Of a DNA stretch of 64,000 nucleotides, positions 53,370 to 63,465 are shown piece by piece (position 1 is the stretch's first letter; the number at the start of each line of letters is the position of its first letter). The notes beneath the pieces were generated by a model. The model was not told the origin of the DNA, did no database searches, and saw only the letters and a list, made by a program, of their open reading frames with translations. This DNA comes from Lachnospiraceae bacterium (GTDB taxonomy: Bacteria; Bacillota; Clostridia; Lachnospirales; Lachnospiraceae), in assembly GCA_902363665.1 (NCBI GenBank), contig CABJAW010000010.1, forward strand, positions 62,001 through 126,000, in the 5' to 3' direction. Made by a program: the position numbers and the translations under genes.

Positions 53370-55154
53370 TCAATCATTTGCCGGATGGTTTTCACTTCCA
53401 GCTGCATTTTCTGCATGTTTTTTCTCTTTTTTTGCGTTCTGTTCCGGAAGATGGCCAGCCATCCGCATCGAGATCACCGGTCCGCCGGTCTTTTCGATGT
53501 AAGCCCGTGTGATCTCCACACTTCCGATGTTGTCATCCTTCGGGATCTCATACATGATATCCAGCATGAATTCCTCGATGATCGCCCGCAGCGCACGCGC
53601 ACCGGTCTTTTTCTCCAGTGCCCGCTCCGCGATCGCTTCCAGCGCTCCGTCATCAAATGTAAGCGAGACCTCGTCAACTGCAAGCAGCTTCTGATACTGA
53701 CGGATGATCGCATTTTTCGGCTCCTTTAAGATCCGCACCAGCGACTCTTTTGTCAGTCCCTGCAAGGTAAAGATGATTGGAAGCCTTCCGATAAACTCCG
53801 GGATCATACCGTAGCTGCGGATGTCGTCGACTGTTACCTTCGCAAGCAGATCCGGATCATTGTCGTATTTATCCTTCAGGTCAGAGAGGAAACCGATCGA
53901 TGCCTGACGGTTCAGGCGTTCCTTGATGATATCCTCCAGTCCTGGAAAAGCTCCGCCGCAGATAAAGAGAATATTTTTCGTGTTCACCGTTGTCATCGGA
54001 ACCATCGCGTTTTTGTTGGTCGCTCCGACCGGTACTTCGACCTCTGCGCCCTCAAGGAGCTTCAGCATCCCCTGCTGAACCGATTCTCCGCTGACGTCGC
54101 GCTGTGTCGCATTTTTTTTCTTCGCGATCTTGTCGATTTCATCAATAAACACAATTCCCTGCTCTGCCCGGTCTACGTCATTGTCCGCCGCCGCAAGCAG
54201 TCTTGAAATCACACTCTCAATGTCATCTCCGATGTAGCCCGCCTCTGTCAGGGATGTCGCATCCGCGATCGCAAGCGGCACATCGAGCAGCTTCGCCAGT
54301 GTCTTGACCAGGTACGTCTTTCCGCTTCCGGTCGGTCCGATCATCAGCATGTTCGACTTCTCGATCTCTACTCCGTCACTGTCATCCGCCCAAATCCGTT
54401 TATAATGATTGTAGACTGCCACAGAAATGACCTTTTTTGCGTGCTCCTGCCCGATCACATAGTCGTCGAGGCTTGCCTTGATCTTGTGCGGTGCCGGGAT
54501 CGAGCGGATATCAAACTCTTTTTTCGGCTCGGCTTCTTCCTTCGGCTTTTTCTTTTTCAGTCGCTGCTGATTCGGCATCATGCCAAAAATGTCTCCGAGG
54601 TTGATCATGCCGATGTTCGGCATCCGAAATCCGTTCCGCTTTGTGCTGCTGCTCTTTTCATCGATGACCTCCGGGTCTTCGACGGTCTCCGCGTCCTGCG
54701 ATGCTGCCGCATTGGCTGCCTCATCCGATTTTCTCTCTGTTTTTTCTGTCGTTTTTTCCTGTTTTTTTCCGGATTCTTTTTTCGGTGGAGCCACCTGCTC
54801 CGGCGTTACCTCCAGCGTGATTCCCGGAATCCCCATCTGGCTTAAAAGATTCATCAGATCTTCCATGTTCGTCACATTCATCATATTCTGATACGGGAAG
54901 CCGGAGGAGTGCATCAGATCAAACATCCGCTGCATGCAGTCCGGACACACATACATATGATTTGGCATTTCCACCATTTTTCCGGCAGTACTCTCCGGAC
55001 GTCGGCACATCGCACAGTAGTGCTCGACCTTTTTCGGGCTGCTGTTTTTCTGTCCATCATTTTCCTGCGAAACTGCCTTTTTCTCATTTTCTGTTTTTTC
55101 CGTTGTATCTGTCGTCTCGATTGTTTCGTCTGTTCTGTCCTTTGTTTCTTCCAT
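53370..55154 (-). CDS. Divergent ClpX-type AAA+ unfoldase with zinc finger
   Basis: The 594-residue protein is about 170 residues longer than typical ClpX. Order: acidic N-terminus; ClpX-type zinc finger (about 45-80, CAMC...CPDC); a charged low-complexity insertion (about 110-215); AAA+ core (about 220-560) with Walker A GPTGSGKT, Walker B IVFIDEIDKI and GRLPIIF; then a charged tail. Differences from ClpX: pore loop GYIG instead of GYVG, and the RKH substrate loop replaced by GATNKNAMV. The ClpP-docking IGF is retained (QASIGFL). Probably a specialised second ClpX; clpP is not nearby. Confidence 0.88.
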   Translation of the reverse strand: MEETKDRTDETIETTDTTEKTENEKKAVSQENDGQKNSSPKKVEHYCAMCRRPESTAGKMVEMPNHMYVCPDCMQRMFDLMHSSGFPYQNMMNVTNMEDLMNLLSQMGIPGITLEVTPEQVAPPKKESGKKQEKTTEKTERKSDEAANAAASQDAETVEDPEVIDEKSSSTKRNGFRMPNIGMINLGDIFGMMPNQQRLKKKKPKEEAEPKKEFDIRSIPAPHKIKASLDDYVIGQEHAKKVISVAVYNHYKRIWADDSDGVEIEKSNMLMIGPTGSGKTYLVKTLAKLLDVPLAIADATSLTEAGYIGDDIESVISRLLAAADNDVDRAEQGIVFIDEIDKIAKKKNATQRDVSGESVQQGMLKLLEGAEVEVPVGATNKNAMVPMTTVNTKNILFICGGAFPGLEDIIKERLNRQASIGFLSDLKDKYDNDPDLLAKVTVDDIRSYGMIPEFIGRLPIIFTLQGLTKESLVRILKEPKNAIIRQYQKLLAVDEVSLTFDDGALEAIAERALEKKTGARALRAIIEEFMLDIMYEIPKDDNIGSVEITRAYIEKTGGPVISMRMAGHLPEQNAKKEKKHAENAAGSENHPAND

Positions 55155-55269
55155 TCTGTTTTCCTCTGTCTTTCTGAAGCTCTGCCTGCCGGGTTTCTGT
55201 TATCCACAGCAGGTGCTGATTTCCTGCGATCTTTCCACAGAAACACGCAGTTTCCAGATCTGATGCTGT

Positions 55270-56388
55270 TTATTCCTCATGCTCCCAGTAGCCCGGACTC
55301 ATCGTACACCGTTTCACCAGCCACATCGGCAGCTTTTGATACTTCTTTCCAAGTCGATATCCCAGATATTTACAGCCGCTTTGCCAGATCAGTTTCGGGA
55401 TCAGATAGCCCTTTCCCTGCTTCCAGAAATACGCTGCGCTCTGCTTTACCATTTTAATGCCCTCGTTCTCAGAGCGCACAGACGCAAAGACTTCCGGGTG
55501 CTCTGCCTGGGAAACGCCGAGATCGAAATTGCGATGAAACTGCTGTCTTCCACTGTAATTGTGCGAGTGGATCACCTTCGCCCGTGCGCAGTAGCCGACT
55601 GCTCCGAAATTTCGGATCACTTTGGATGCAAAGATCATATCCTCATTGAAGATCGCATGGCGCACAAAACCGCCAAGCTGCTCATAGCTGCTTCTGCGGT
55701 ACAACGCACAGACATCTGAGCAGAAAAAGGTCTTGATTCCAAGCTTTGGAAGATCCTCCACGGTCTTGATGCGTTCCTTGCTTCCATAGTTGAAGCTTCT
55801 TGTAAATCGTTCCAGTTCTCCGCAGTCAGCCGCCGGGAGCTGGCACGCGTAAGCAACACAGATTTTACCGGCATCCCGGAAAACGCTCTCCCTGCCTTCT
55901 GATGGCTCACTGCTTTTTTCCATGCGCTCCTCTGATCCTTTTTTTTCGGTATGCAAACACTTTTGTATCCCCTTTTCGCTTTCCTTGGTGCCTGTCCGCG
56001 CTTCCTCCGCCCTCCTGCGCAGGCGCTCAGCCAGTTTTTCCGGCAGAGGCGTCTCGATCATCCGATACAGCTCCTCAATCAGGTGCGTATCTGCAGGAAC
56101 CGCATCCTGCGTAAGAAACAGCAAAAACGCGCCCTGCAGCCTGCCAGCTGCCATGTGCCGCGTTCCGCCATGATCAAATTCACTTTTTCTGATGTGTATT
56201 ACTTCCACGCCTCCGATCCCGTCTGTCAGTGCCGGGTCATACAGCGCTTCCTCCGTATTGACAAGGAGGATCCGTGAGGGCTTTACCGTCTGCTGCTGCA
56301 AAAGCAGAAGCAGGCGGTGCAGCCGCTCATCCGGACGATAGACCGGAATGACAATGTCAATCTCCGGCACAGTTTTCTGCATGTTCAT
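55270..56388 (-). CDS. Glycosyltransferase family 2 (rhamnosyltransferase-like)
   Basis: The 372-residue protein has a GT-A domain beginning IDIVIPVYRPDERL, with the nucleotide-binding FLTQDAVPAD as DXD equivalent and a downstream GGFVRHAIFNEDMIFA. A charged, low-complexity insertion of about 45 residues (after RRRAEEAR) interrupts the domain between the DXD region and CVAYACQLP. ATG 56388 is chosen because GGAGAG is six bases upstream. First listed member of the surface polysaccharide cluster. Confidence 0.85.
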   Translation of the reverse strand: MNMQKTVPEIDIVIPVYRPDERLHRLLLLLQQQTVKPSRILLVNTEEALYDPALTDGIGGVEVIHIRKSEFDHGGTRHMAAGRLQGAFLLFLTQDAVPADTHLIEELYRMIETPLPEKLAERLRRRAEEARTGTKESEKGIQKCLHTEKKGSEERMEKSSEPSEGRESVFRDAGKICVAYACQLPAADCGELERFTRSFNYGSKERIKTVEDLPKLGIKTFFCSDVCALYRRSSYEQLGGFVRHAIFNEDMIFASKVIRNFGAVGYCARAKVIHSHNYSGRQQFHRNFDLGVSQAEHPEVFASVRSENEGIKMVKQSAAYFWKQGKGYLIPKLIWQSGCKYLGYRLGKKYQKLPMWLVKRCTMSPGYWEHEE

Positions 56389-56418
56389 CCGCATCTCTCC
56401 AAAATCTGTGCAGTTCGT

Positions 56419-57897
56419 TTACTGAATTCCGGTATTGTTTATGATCTGATTGCTGATCTGCTGTACCGTATCAGAGACCGTGTAGTCTGTATCGCCGAAC
56501 AGGTACTCATGCAGCTGTTTTACATTCGCTGCCAGATTGACCGGTACAACGCAGTCACCTGCATCCACATCCGCAGCAACCTGGTCATACGGAAATCCCT
56601 GAGTGTCTGCGATCGTGTATTTTCCAATATCTGCCGCAAGTGCAATGATCTCTGTGTTGCTCAAACTTGTCTTGATGTACGGCATCATTGTACCGATCAT
56701 GCTCGCAAGTGTTGTCACACCCTGGCTCTTTGCCCCCTCAAAGATTTTTTCCAGGACCAGTCTCTGCCGCTCGGTACGCTTATAATCCCAGCCTTCCGTA
56801 TAACGGATCCGGCAATAAGCCATCGCCTGAATACCGCTAAGATGCTGCATACCGGATGACTGTACATTTTCATAAGAAACTCCGGTAACCTGAGAGGTTT
56901 CAACCAGATAAGCGTTCAGCCATTTTACTTCCTCATCGGTTAATTCAATATCAATACCGCCAAGCAGATCAACCGCCTCGATAACTGCGCTGAAATCAAC
57001 CGTTGCAAAATCTGTGATATCCAGATCCAGGTTTTTATTCAGCATATTGATCGCCCGCTCCGGGCCGCCGCCTGCATATGCAGAGTTTGCCTTTGAATAG
57101 GAACCTTCATTTACATCCAGATACGTGTCACGGTAAACAGAGACAAGTCTTATTTCCCCTGTCTTCTGGTTGATGCTGCATACCATGATCGTATCACTAT
57201 TCGTACCTCCATCCAGCTCGCCGTCACGGGAATCGACGCCGAACAGAGCCAGATTCCGGTATCCCTTTTTGCTTGTCAGGCCGCTGTTGACTACGATGTC
57301 TTTCAGATGGATCCTTCCCATCCGTCCAAGCTGCGCTGCACCAAATAATCCGAGTGCCAGCACAAGAAGCACAATGATCTCAATCGTAAAAATCAGTTTT
57401 CTGTGTTTTTTCTTCTTTTTTCCTTTGCGGCCCTTTTTGCCGCCATCCGGCTCCTCATAATATCCCTGCTGATAATAACCATTTGGGCCACCCTGACAGT
57501 AACCATTTCCGGGTCCATTCTGAGCTTCCTGATAATAACCGCCCTGTCGGCCATTTGGATTTCCCTGATAATAGCCGCCCTGCTGGCCATTTGGGTTTCC
57601 CTGATAATAACCGCCCTGCTGACCATTTGGGTTTCCCTGATAATAACCGCCCTGCTGGCCATTTGGGTTTCCCTGATAATAGCCGCCCTGCTGACCATTT
57701 GGATTTCCCTGATAATAGCCGCCCTGCCGGCCATTTGGATTTCCCTGATAATAGCCACCCTGGCCGTTATACTCACTGCCCTGGCGATTCTGATAGTATG
57801 CCTGTTCTTCTTCCGGTGTGCACACTCTCCGCTGCATTCCCTGCTGATTCAAACGCTTCCCATTTCTTCCGCAGTTTTCTTCCCTGTTTTCTGCCAT
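56419..57897 (-). CDS. LytR-CpsA-Psr family ligase with repetitive N-terminal domain
   Basis: LCP enzymes attach glycopolymers to peptidoglycan on the outer face. Of 492 residues, about 30-150 form a cytoplasmic region of 12-residue tandem repeats (GGYYQGNPNGQQ), then a lysine-rich stop and one membrane helix (about 170-195), then the LCP catalytic domain (GVDSRDGELDGGTNSDTIMV, RLVSVYRDTYLD, and Arg-rich YKRTERQRLVLEKI). The repeat is low-complexity and may vary in length between strains. It fits the neighbouring polysaccharide genes. Confidence 0.92.
   Translation of the reverse strand: MAENREENCGRNGKRLNQQGMQRRVCTPEEEQAYYQNRQGSEYNGQGGYYQGNPNGRQGGYYQGNPNGQQGGYYQGNPNGQQGGYYQGNPNGQQGGYYQGNPNGQQGGYYQGNPNGRQGGYYQEAQNGPGNGYCQGGPNGYYQQGYYEEPDGGKKGRKGKKKKKHRKLIFTIEIIVLLVLALGLFGAAQLGRMGRIHLKDIVVNSGLTSKKGYRNLALFGVDSRDGELDGGTNSDTIMVCSINQKTGEIRLVSVYRDTYLDVNEGSYSKANSAYAGGGPERAINMLNKNLDLDITDFATVDFSAVIEAVDLLGGIDIELTDEEVKWLNAYLVETSQVTGVSYENVQSSGMQHLSGIQAMAYCRIRYTEGWDYKRTERQRLVLEKIFEGAKSQGVTTLASMIGTMMPYIKTSLSNTEIIALAADIGKYTIADTQGFPYDQVAADVDAGDCVVPVNLAANVKQLHEYLFGDTDYTVSDTVQQISNQIINNTGIQ
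57528..57765. repeat. 36-bp intragenic minisatellite in the LCP gene
   Basis: At least six head-to-tail 36-base units encode GGYYQGNPNG plus QQ or RQ. Units differ at a few third-codon positions. Such arrays can gain or lose units without frameshift. Confidence 0.85.
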
Positions 57898-57955
57898 CCT
57901 CGCTTCCCCTTTCTTCCGCCGCCGCGGCTGTCAGCCAGATCAGATCCTGACCCGG

Positions 57956-59356
57956 TTAATATGCATTTTTGTTTACAAATCCCTTAAATACAGTCAGAAA
58001 CAATATTTTGATGTCCAGACCGACCGTCCAGTTTTCAATATAGTAAAGGTCGTACTCGATCCTCTTGCGGATCGAGGTATTGCCCCGATACCCGTTGATC
58101 TGCGCCCAGCCGGTCATGCCCGGCCGCACCTGATGCTTCACCATGTAGCGCGGAATCTCCTCCCGGAATTTTTCCACAAACTGCGGACGTTCCGGCCGCG
58201 GTCCGACCAGGCTCATATCTCCTTTTAAGACATTAAAAAGCTGCGGCAGTTCGTCGATGCTCGTCTTTCGGATAAAACGGCCCACCGGGGTGACACGCGG
58301 ATCGTTTTTGATTGTCCAGCCCTTCTTTTCCTCTGATTTTGCCTGCACTTCCATCGAACGGAATTTGTACATCTGAAACGGCTTATTGTGTAGTCCCACA
58401 CGCTCCTGCGTAAAGATCAGCGGCCCCTTCGACGTTCCCTTTATGAGCAGCGCTGTCACAAGCATTACCGGTGAAAATAAAATGATACAGATGATTGAAC
58501 CGACAAGGTCCATCGCCCGCTTTACCATCATGTTAAACGTATTGGAAAGCGGTACGTGGCGGATATTAATGACCGCCAGACCGAGCAGATCCTCTGTGTA
58601 CGGTTTTGTCGGAATAATTTTACTGTAATCCGGTATAAATTTTGTGTGGACCCCTTCCTTTTCACACATTGCCACGATCCGTTCCAGCTTGTAGTACTCC
58701 GGCAGGCCAAGCGTGATCGCGATCTCATCCGGGTGATTATCTTCCAGCAGTTCATTTAAGGCATCGGTTCTTCCGATCACTTCAATATTTTTATACGTAG
58801 TCCCCTTCGGCATGCTGTCGTCGAGGATTCCCATCACATTGTAGCCCCACTGCGGATTCTGCGTGATACGGTCAATATACTCCTCTGCCGCACGGCTGTA
58901 GCCGACCAGCAGAATATGCTTCAGGTTCAGTCCTATCCGGCGCATGTTCATCAGTGTCATGCGGACAATATTCCGCTCCACAAAGGTCAGCACCACATTC
59001 AGCACCAGGAACAGGCCAATCTGCAGACGTGACACGTCCGGCAGACGAAGCATAAAGTACGCTGCCATCATGCCGAGGCCGCCGATGACATTGGCTTTTA
59101 CAATGTTGCTGCCCTCAAGCCTGCGTCCCTGCACACGCTTTGGCGTATACAGTCCGCACGCATAATTGAGCAGCAAAAAAAATGGTACCAGAATGACGAG
59201 TACCATCATATAAAATTCCGGCGGCAGAACACCGATTGCCTTGCCCTCGACGCTTCGCAGCATCGCATACCAGGAAATCAGATAGGCCACGATCGTCACC
59301 AGACCGTCAAGTGCCACCTGCAGCCTGTTAAAATGTTTCTGGTTATCTTTTATCAA
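57956..59356 (-). CDS. Polyprenyl-phosphate sugar phosphotransferase (WbaP/CpsE-like)
   Basis: Priming enzyme that loads the first sugar-phosphate on undecaprenyl phosphate. The 466-residue protein has four N-terminal helices (about 10-130), a CoA-binding-like Rossmann domain (about 140-260) and the C-terminal transferase domain (about 275-466) with [36 protein letters not shown] and [13 protein letters not shown] start at 59356 is favoured: AGAGGTG lies six bases upstream and homologues begin [14 protein letters not shown] three codons upstream is the alternative. Confidence 0.93.
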   Translation of the reverse strand: MIKDNQKHFNRLQVALDGLVTIVAYLISWYAMLRSVEGKAIGVLPPEFYMMVLVILVPFFLLLNYACGLYTPKRVQGRRLEGSNIVKANVIGGLGMMAAYFMLRLPDVSRLQIGLFLVLNVVLTFVERNIVRMTLMNMRRIGLNLKHILLVGYSRAAEEYIDRITQNPQWGYNVMGILDDSMPKGTTYKNIEVIGRTDALNELLEDNHPDEIAITLGLPEYYKLERIVAMCEKEGVHTKFIPDYSKIIPTKPYTEDLLGLAVINIRHVPLSNTFNMMVKRAMDLVGSIICIILFSPVMLVTALLIKGTSKGPLIFTQERVGLHNKPFQMYKFRSMEVQAKSEEKKGWTIKNDPRVTPVGRFIRKTSIDELPQLFNVLKGDMSLVGPRPERPQFVEKFREEIPRYMVKHQVRPGMTGWAQINGYRGNTSIRKRIEYDLYYIENWTVGLDIKILFLTVFKGFVNKNAY

Positions 59357-59398
59357 TCTGTTCACCTCTCGCTGCGGTCTCTTTGCAGTCCCACTACG

Positions 59399-60358
59399 TT
59401 AAAAATCTTTCACCCTCCGGATCAGATTCACCCACAGCTCCAGCTGTATTTTTCCGTAATTTCGAAGATTTTTCCACTGAAATCTTACCTTTTTTTCTCT
59501 GCGGCACATTCGGACTCCGGCAATCAGCCCCTTTGCGTACGTGCCACCCAGTCCCTTTTTCACAAAAAACAGAAATTTTACCAGAAATCCGACGATCAGA
59601 AAAGGCAGATTCAACACGATCTGTAAAAATGGCATGTTTTTGTAGATCAGGTAAATGCTGTTTCTTGAGGAATGCCGTACTTTGAACTCATTGTAAATGG
59701 ATCCGCTCGTCGCACTGCCGACATGGCGCACGACTGCATTCGGCACGTAAATGCTGCGGTATCCTGCAATCCGGGCCCGCCAGCACACATCGACATCTTC
59801 CAGATATGCGAAATGCGCCTCATCAAAATCACCAATCTCGTCAAAAATGCGGCGCTCATAGATCGCTGCTCCCGCACAGGCAGAAAATACCTCCCGCGGA
59901 CGCTCATATAAGATGGCACGTTTTCCCCTGGCAGGGGTAAAAGCCCAGCCCAATGCACAGTAAAAATCACCGCAGTTGTCCATCCTGGAGGGGTCCTGCA
60001 TCTGAACCATCCGCGAACTTCCGGCAAAGCAGCCGCTCTCCTGCTCCATCGCAGATACAAGCTTCTCCACAAAGGCCGGATCGCAGATCGTATCATTGTT
60101 CAGAAGAATCACATACTTCGTCCCCGTCATTCGGATTCCCTCATTGACCGCTCCGCAGAACCCCTGATTCTTTGCAAAGCACTTCACGGTCACTTCCGGA
60201 TACTCTTCCTTTACAAACTCTGCGCTGCCGTCCACAGAACCGTTGTCAATCAGGATCACAGAGAAATCCTGCCTGCTCTGCGCCCGAAGCGAGTCAAAAC
60301 AGTCCGCCAGATATTTTTTTCCATTCAGATTTGGAATCACGATCGTCGCTATCTGCAT
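59399..60358 (-). CDS. Glycosyltransferase family 2
   Basis: The 319-residue protein begins with a GT-A fold (IATIVIPNLNGKKYLADC, VILIDNGSVDGS, YVILLNNDTI as DXD-type site, and a central ED of YLEDVDVCWRARIAG). A C-terminal amphipathic or membrane-associated stretch (LQIVLNLPFLIVGFLVKFLFF) probably holds it at the membrane. It follows the dual-domain transferase by six bases in the polysaccharide operon. Confidence 0.9.
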   Translation of the reverse strand: MQIATIVIPNLNGKKYLADCFDSLRAQSRQDFSVILIDNGSVDGSAEFVKEEYPEVTVKCFAKNQGFCGAVNEGIRMTGTKYVILLNNDTICDPAFVEKLVSAMEQESGCFAGSSRMVQMQDPSRMDNCGDFYCALGWAFTPARGKRAILYERPREVFSACAGAAIYERRIFDEIGDFDEAHFAYLEDVDVCWRARIAGYRSIYVPNAVVRHVGSATSGSIYNEFKVRHSSRNSIYLIYKNMPFLQIVLNLPFLIVGFLVKFLFFVKKGLGGTYAKGLIAGVRMCRREKKVRFQWKNLRNYGKIQLELWVNLIRRVKDF

Positions 60359-60364
60359 CTTTCC

Positions 60365-62179
60365 TCAGCCTTTCAGAGAATAATTCCATTTTTTCAGGGA
60401 GAGATTTCGGTTGTAATAAGGATCCCCGTTTTTCAGGATTCCAGTCCACCGGCTCCTCATATATTCGATCTCACTCTGGAATCGGCGCACCTTTTCCGGT
60501 GTGTCTTCCGCTCCGCGCGTTTTCGATTCATAATGGTACAGCTCGGCATACGGATCATATACGACGAGATATCCAAGCTCCCGCACCTTCAGGCACAGAT
60601 CAACATCATTAAACGCGACCGCCAGCTTCTCTTCAAAGCCGCCCGCCGCCTCAAATACCGTCCGTGTGATCATCATGCATGCCGCCGTCACTGCGCTCAA
60701 ATCCTGCTGCAGCGCTTCCCGGTGCATATACCCTGTATGGGAGCGCTTCTGTCCGACGAACACGCTGCCCGCCACTCCTCCGATTCCGATCACGATCCCA
60801 GCATGCTGGATCGTATCGTCCGGATAGTAAAGTCTTGCTCCAACAATGCCCGTCTTTTCTCTCTGACAATGGCCAAGCAGCTCTTCCAGCCAGTTTTCAC
60901 TGATGATCTCCACATCATTGTTTAAAAACACGAGATACTCTCCTGAAGCCTTGCCCACACCGAAATTGTTGATCGCGGAATAATTGAATTCTCTGTCCCA
61001 ATATACAACATGAACGCCGTTTCGTCCATCTATTTCTTTATAATAAGAGAAAATTTCCCCTGTTTTGCTGTTGTTTTCCACGACGATGATCTCATAATTT
61101 TCATATGTTGTTTTTTCCCGGATCGAGGCAAGGCATTTTTCCAGCGTCTCCTTTTCATCCTTGTTCGGAATGATGATTGAGACAAGCGGCGTACTTTTCA
61201 CCGGATAATGCACGCGGTAAAATCCAAAATCTTTCTTCCGCTCCACCGTGCTGCCCGTCTCCCCGACACGCGCAAGATGCGCTTCAATCGCACGTTTTCC
61301 GGCATCATATGCATACTGTTTGCTGATCGGATTGTCCGCAGTTGACTGCGGATGTGTCCGCCAATGATACAGCACCCGCGGGATATGAACGATCTTTCTG
61401 GCTTTTTCTGTGCAGCGCAGAATAAAATCATAATCCTGTGCACCGTCATACTTGCTGTCAAAACCTCCCGCATGCGCGACAAGATCACGCTCTGCCACCA
61501 GAAAATGGCAGATGTAATTGTTGCTGCGCAGAAGATCCGGGTTGTAATCCGGCTTGAAATTCGGCTGAAAATACTCGCTTCCGTCCTGTGACGTCTTGTC
61601 CTCATCCGTATAGAGAAGATCCGGCCAGTCCAGGCTCTCCATCTCTGAAGCAATCCAGAAAAGGGCATCCGGCTCCAGGAAATCATCGTGATCCAACAGA
61701 CCGATGTACTCTCCGGTCGCCATCTCAAGCGCCGCATTTGTATTGCCTGCGATTCCAAGGTTTTTCTCCAGGATCCGCACCACAATGCGGTCATCTTCCT
61801 TTGCATACTGCAAAAGCATCTGCCGCAGTCCTTCGTCCTCCGGGCTTCCGTCCGCCAGGCAGAGTTCCCAGTACGGATACGTCTGGCGCTTCACAGACTC
61901 AATCATCGCGCGCAGGAACGGCTCCGGTGTATGGTAGACCGGCACCGCAATGCTGATCTTTACCGGACGTTCCCAGTTTTTCTTCCGCTGACGCTCCAGC
62001 TGCTCCTGTCCTGTACGGTGCGCTTCAAACCACGGTCCGTACGGCACTTCCTCCGGCTCCAGGCGATCACTTAGACGCACCAGAAATTCCTTTACACCAA
62101 AGTGTTTCAGATAACGAATGCCTTTTTGAATGTTGTACGGCGTCAGCTTTTTTACAAAACCAGTTACTTTATTTGACAT
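60365..62179 (-). CDS. Glycosyltransferase with two GT2 domains
   Basis: The 604-residue protein carries two GT-A domains: about 70-290 (ISIAVPVYHTPEPFLRAM; LLDHDDFLEPDALF) and about 325-560 (VSIIIPNKDEKETLEKC; YLVFLNNDVEIIS). Both have DXD-like motifs, so two linkages or a repeated disaccharide may be made by one enzyme. The start lies just after the wecE stop. Acts at the cytoplasmic face on lipid-linked sugar. Confidence 0.9.
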   Translation of the reverse strand: MSNKVTGFVKKLTPYNIQKGIRYLKHFGVKEFLVRLSDRLEPEEVPYGPWFEAHRTGQEQLERQRKKNWERPVKISIAVPVYHTPEPFLRAMIESVKRQTYPYWELCLADGSPEDEGLRQMLLQYAKEDDRIVVRILEKNLGIAGNTNAALEMATGEYIGLLDHDDFLEPDALFWIASEMESLDWPDLLYTDEDKTSQDGSEYFQPNFKPDYNPDLLRSNNYICHFLVAERDLVAHAGGFDSKYDGAQDYDFILRCTEKARKIVHIPRVLYHWRTHPQSTADNPISKQYAYDAGKRAIEAHLARVGETGSTVERKKDFGFYRVHYPVKSTPLVSIIIPNKDEKETLEKCLASIREKTTYENYEIIVVENNSKTGEIFSYYKEIDGRNGVHVVYWDREFNYSAINNFGVGKASGEYLVFLNNDVEIISENWLEELLGHCQREKTGIVGARLYYPDDTIQHAGIVIGIGGVAGSVFVGQKRSHTGYMHREALQQDLSAVTAACMMITRTVFEAAGGFEEKLAVAFNDVDLCLKVRELGYLVVYDPYAELYHYESKTRGAEDTPEKVRRFQSEIEYMRSRWTGILKNGDPYYNRNLSLKKWNYSLKG

Positions 62180-62181
62180 AT

Positions 62182-63315
62182 TTAATAATCCTGATACTCA
62201 AGCAGACAGTCTGTGATGTATTTTACATCTTCCATGCTCAGGCTGTAATACATCGGCAGACGCATCAGCCGCTCACTTTCCTTCGTGGTATAGACATCCT
62301 CACCGGAAAATCTTCCGAATTTGAGGCCGGCCGGAGCCGTGTGAAGCGGGATGTAATGGAAGACGCACAGCACGCCCTTTTCCTCTTTCATCCAGCGGAT
62401 CAGTTTCGTTCTCGTCTCAAGGTCTTTTACCTTTATGTAATACATATGTCCGTTGTGCTCCGTGCCCTCCGGCAGATACGGACGCTCGATCAGTCCCTTT
62501 TTCTCCAGCGGTGCAAGGTGTTCATGATAATAATCAAAGATCGCACGGCGCTTTTCATTGATCTCGTCCATCTTTTCAAGCTGTGCATACAGATACGCTG
62601 CATTCAGATCGCTTGGCAGATAGGAGGAACCATAATTTACCCAGGTGTACTTATCGATCTGACCACGGAAAAATTTGCTGCGGTTCGTTCCTTTTTCTCT
62701 TAAAATCTCAGCGCGTTCCAGATACGAATCGTCCTGGAACAGGAGTGCCCCGCCCTCTCCCATCGTATAATTCTTTGTCTCATGGAAGCTGTAGCAGCCA
62801 AAATCACCGATCGTTCCGAGCGCTCTCCCCTTATACCATGCGTTCACGCCCTGTGCTGCATCCTCCACCACTTTCAGGTTGTGGCGCCTTGCGATATCCA
62901 TGATCGTGTCCATCTCACAGGCCACACCGGCATAGTGCACCGGCACGATCACCTTTGTGTGCTCCGTGATCGCCGCCTCGATCTTTGTCTCATCAATGTT
63001 CATCGTCTCCGGATGCACGTCGACAAACACGATCTTTGCGCCCTGCAATACAAACGCGTCCGCCGTCGATACAAAGGTGTAGGCAGGCATGATCACCTCA
63101 TCGCCCGGCTGCAGATCACACAGAAACGCTGCCATTTCAAGTGCATGTGTGCATGAGGTGGTCAACAGTACATTTTTTGAATGAAAATGCTCTTTCATAA
63201 ACGCAGAGCATTTTTTTGTGAACGGACCGTCACCGCACAGCTTTGCACCTGCGATCGCCTGCTGCATATACTCTACTTCTTTGCCCACGTACGGGGCTCT
63301 GTTAAAATCTATCAT
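62182..63315 (-). CDS. wecE: dTDP-4-amino-4,6-dideoxygalactose transaminase
   Basis: DegT/DnrJ/EryC1-family PLP enzyme converting a dTDP-4-keto-6-deoxy sugar plus glutamate to the 4-amino sugar. The 377-residue protein begins MIDFNRAPYVGKEVEYMQQA and has PAYTFVSTADAFVLQGA, VEDAAQGVNAWYKG and the PLP lysine in CYSFHETKNYTMGEGG. AAGGAG precedes the start. It implies a 4-amino-4,6-dideoxyhexose in the surface polymer. Confidence 0.93.
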   Translation of the reverse strand: MIDFNRAPYVGKEVEYMQQAIAGAKLCGDGPFTKKCSAFMKEHFHSKNVLLTTSCTHALEMAAFLCDLQPGDEVIMPAYTFVSTADAFVLQGAKIVFVDVHPETMNIDETKIEAAITEHTKVIVPVHYAGVACEMDTIMDIARRHNLKVVEDAAQGVNAWYKGRALGTIGDFGCYSFHETKNYTMGEGGALLFQDDSYLERAEILREKGTNRSKFFRGQIDKYTWVNYGSSYLPSDLNAAYLYAQLEKMDEINEKRRAIFDYYHEHLAPLEKKGLIERPYLPEGTEHNGHMYYIKVKDLETRTKLIRWMKEEKGVLCVFHYIPLHTAPAGLKFGRFSGEDVYTTKESERLMRLPMYYSLSMEDVKYITDCLLEYQDY

Positions 63316-63465
63316 AATTTTTCACTCCTTCTTGGAAGATTCTGTACTCTCTGTCTGATGCTCCGTCCGCTCCGGCACAGACTGTGAATAAAAGCCACTG
63401 TTTGTTTTCCTTTCTTTCCACTTTTTTCAGGGGTATTGGAAACACATTCCTCCACGAAACGATGG

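Noticed and set aside
55198..55206. DnaA box (TTATCCACA) suggesting an origin
   Set aside because: A single box upstream of the ClpX-like gene, with another lone match near 27370; no cluster, no dnaA or dnaN nearby.
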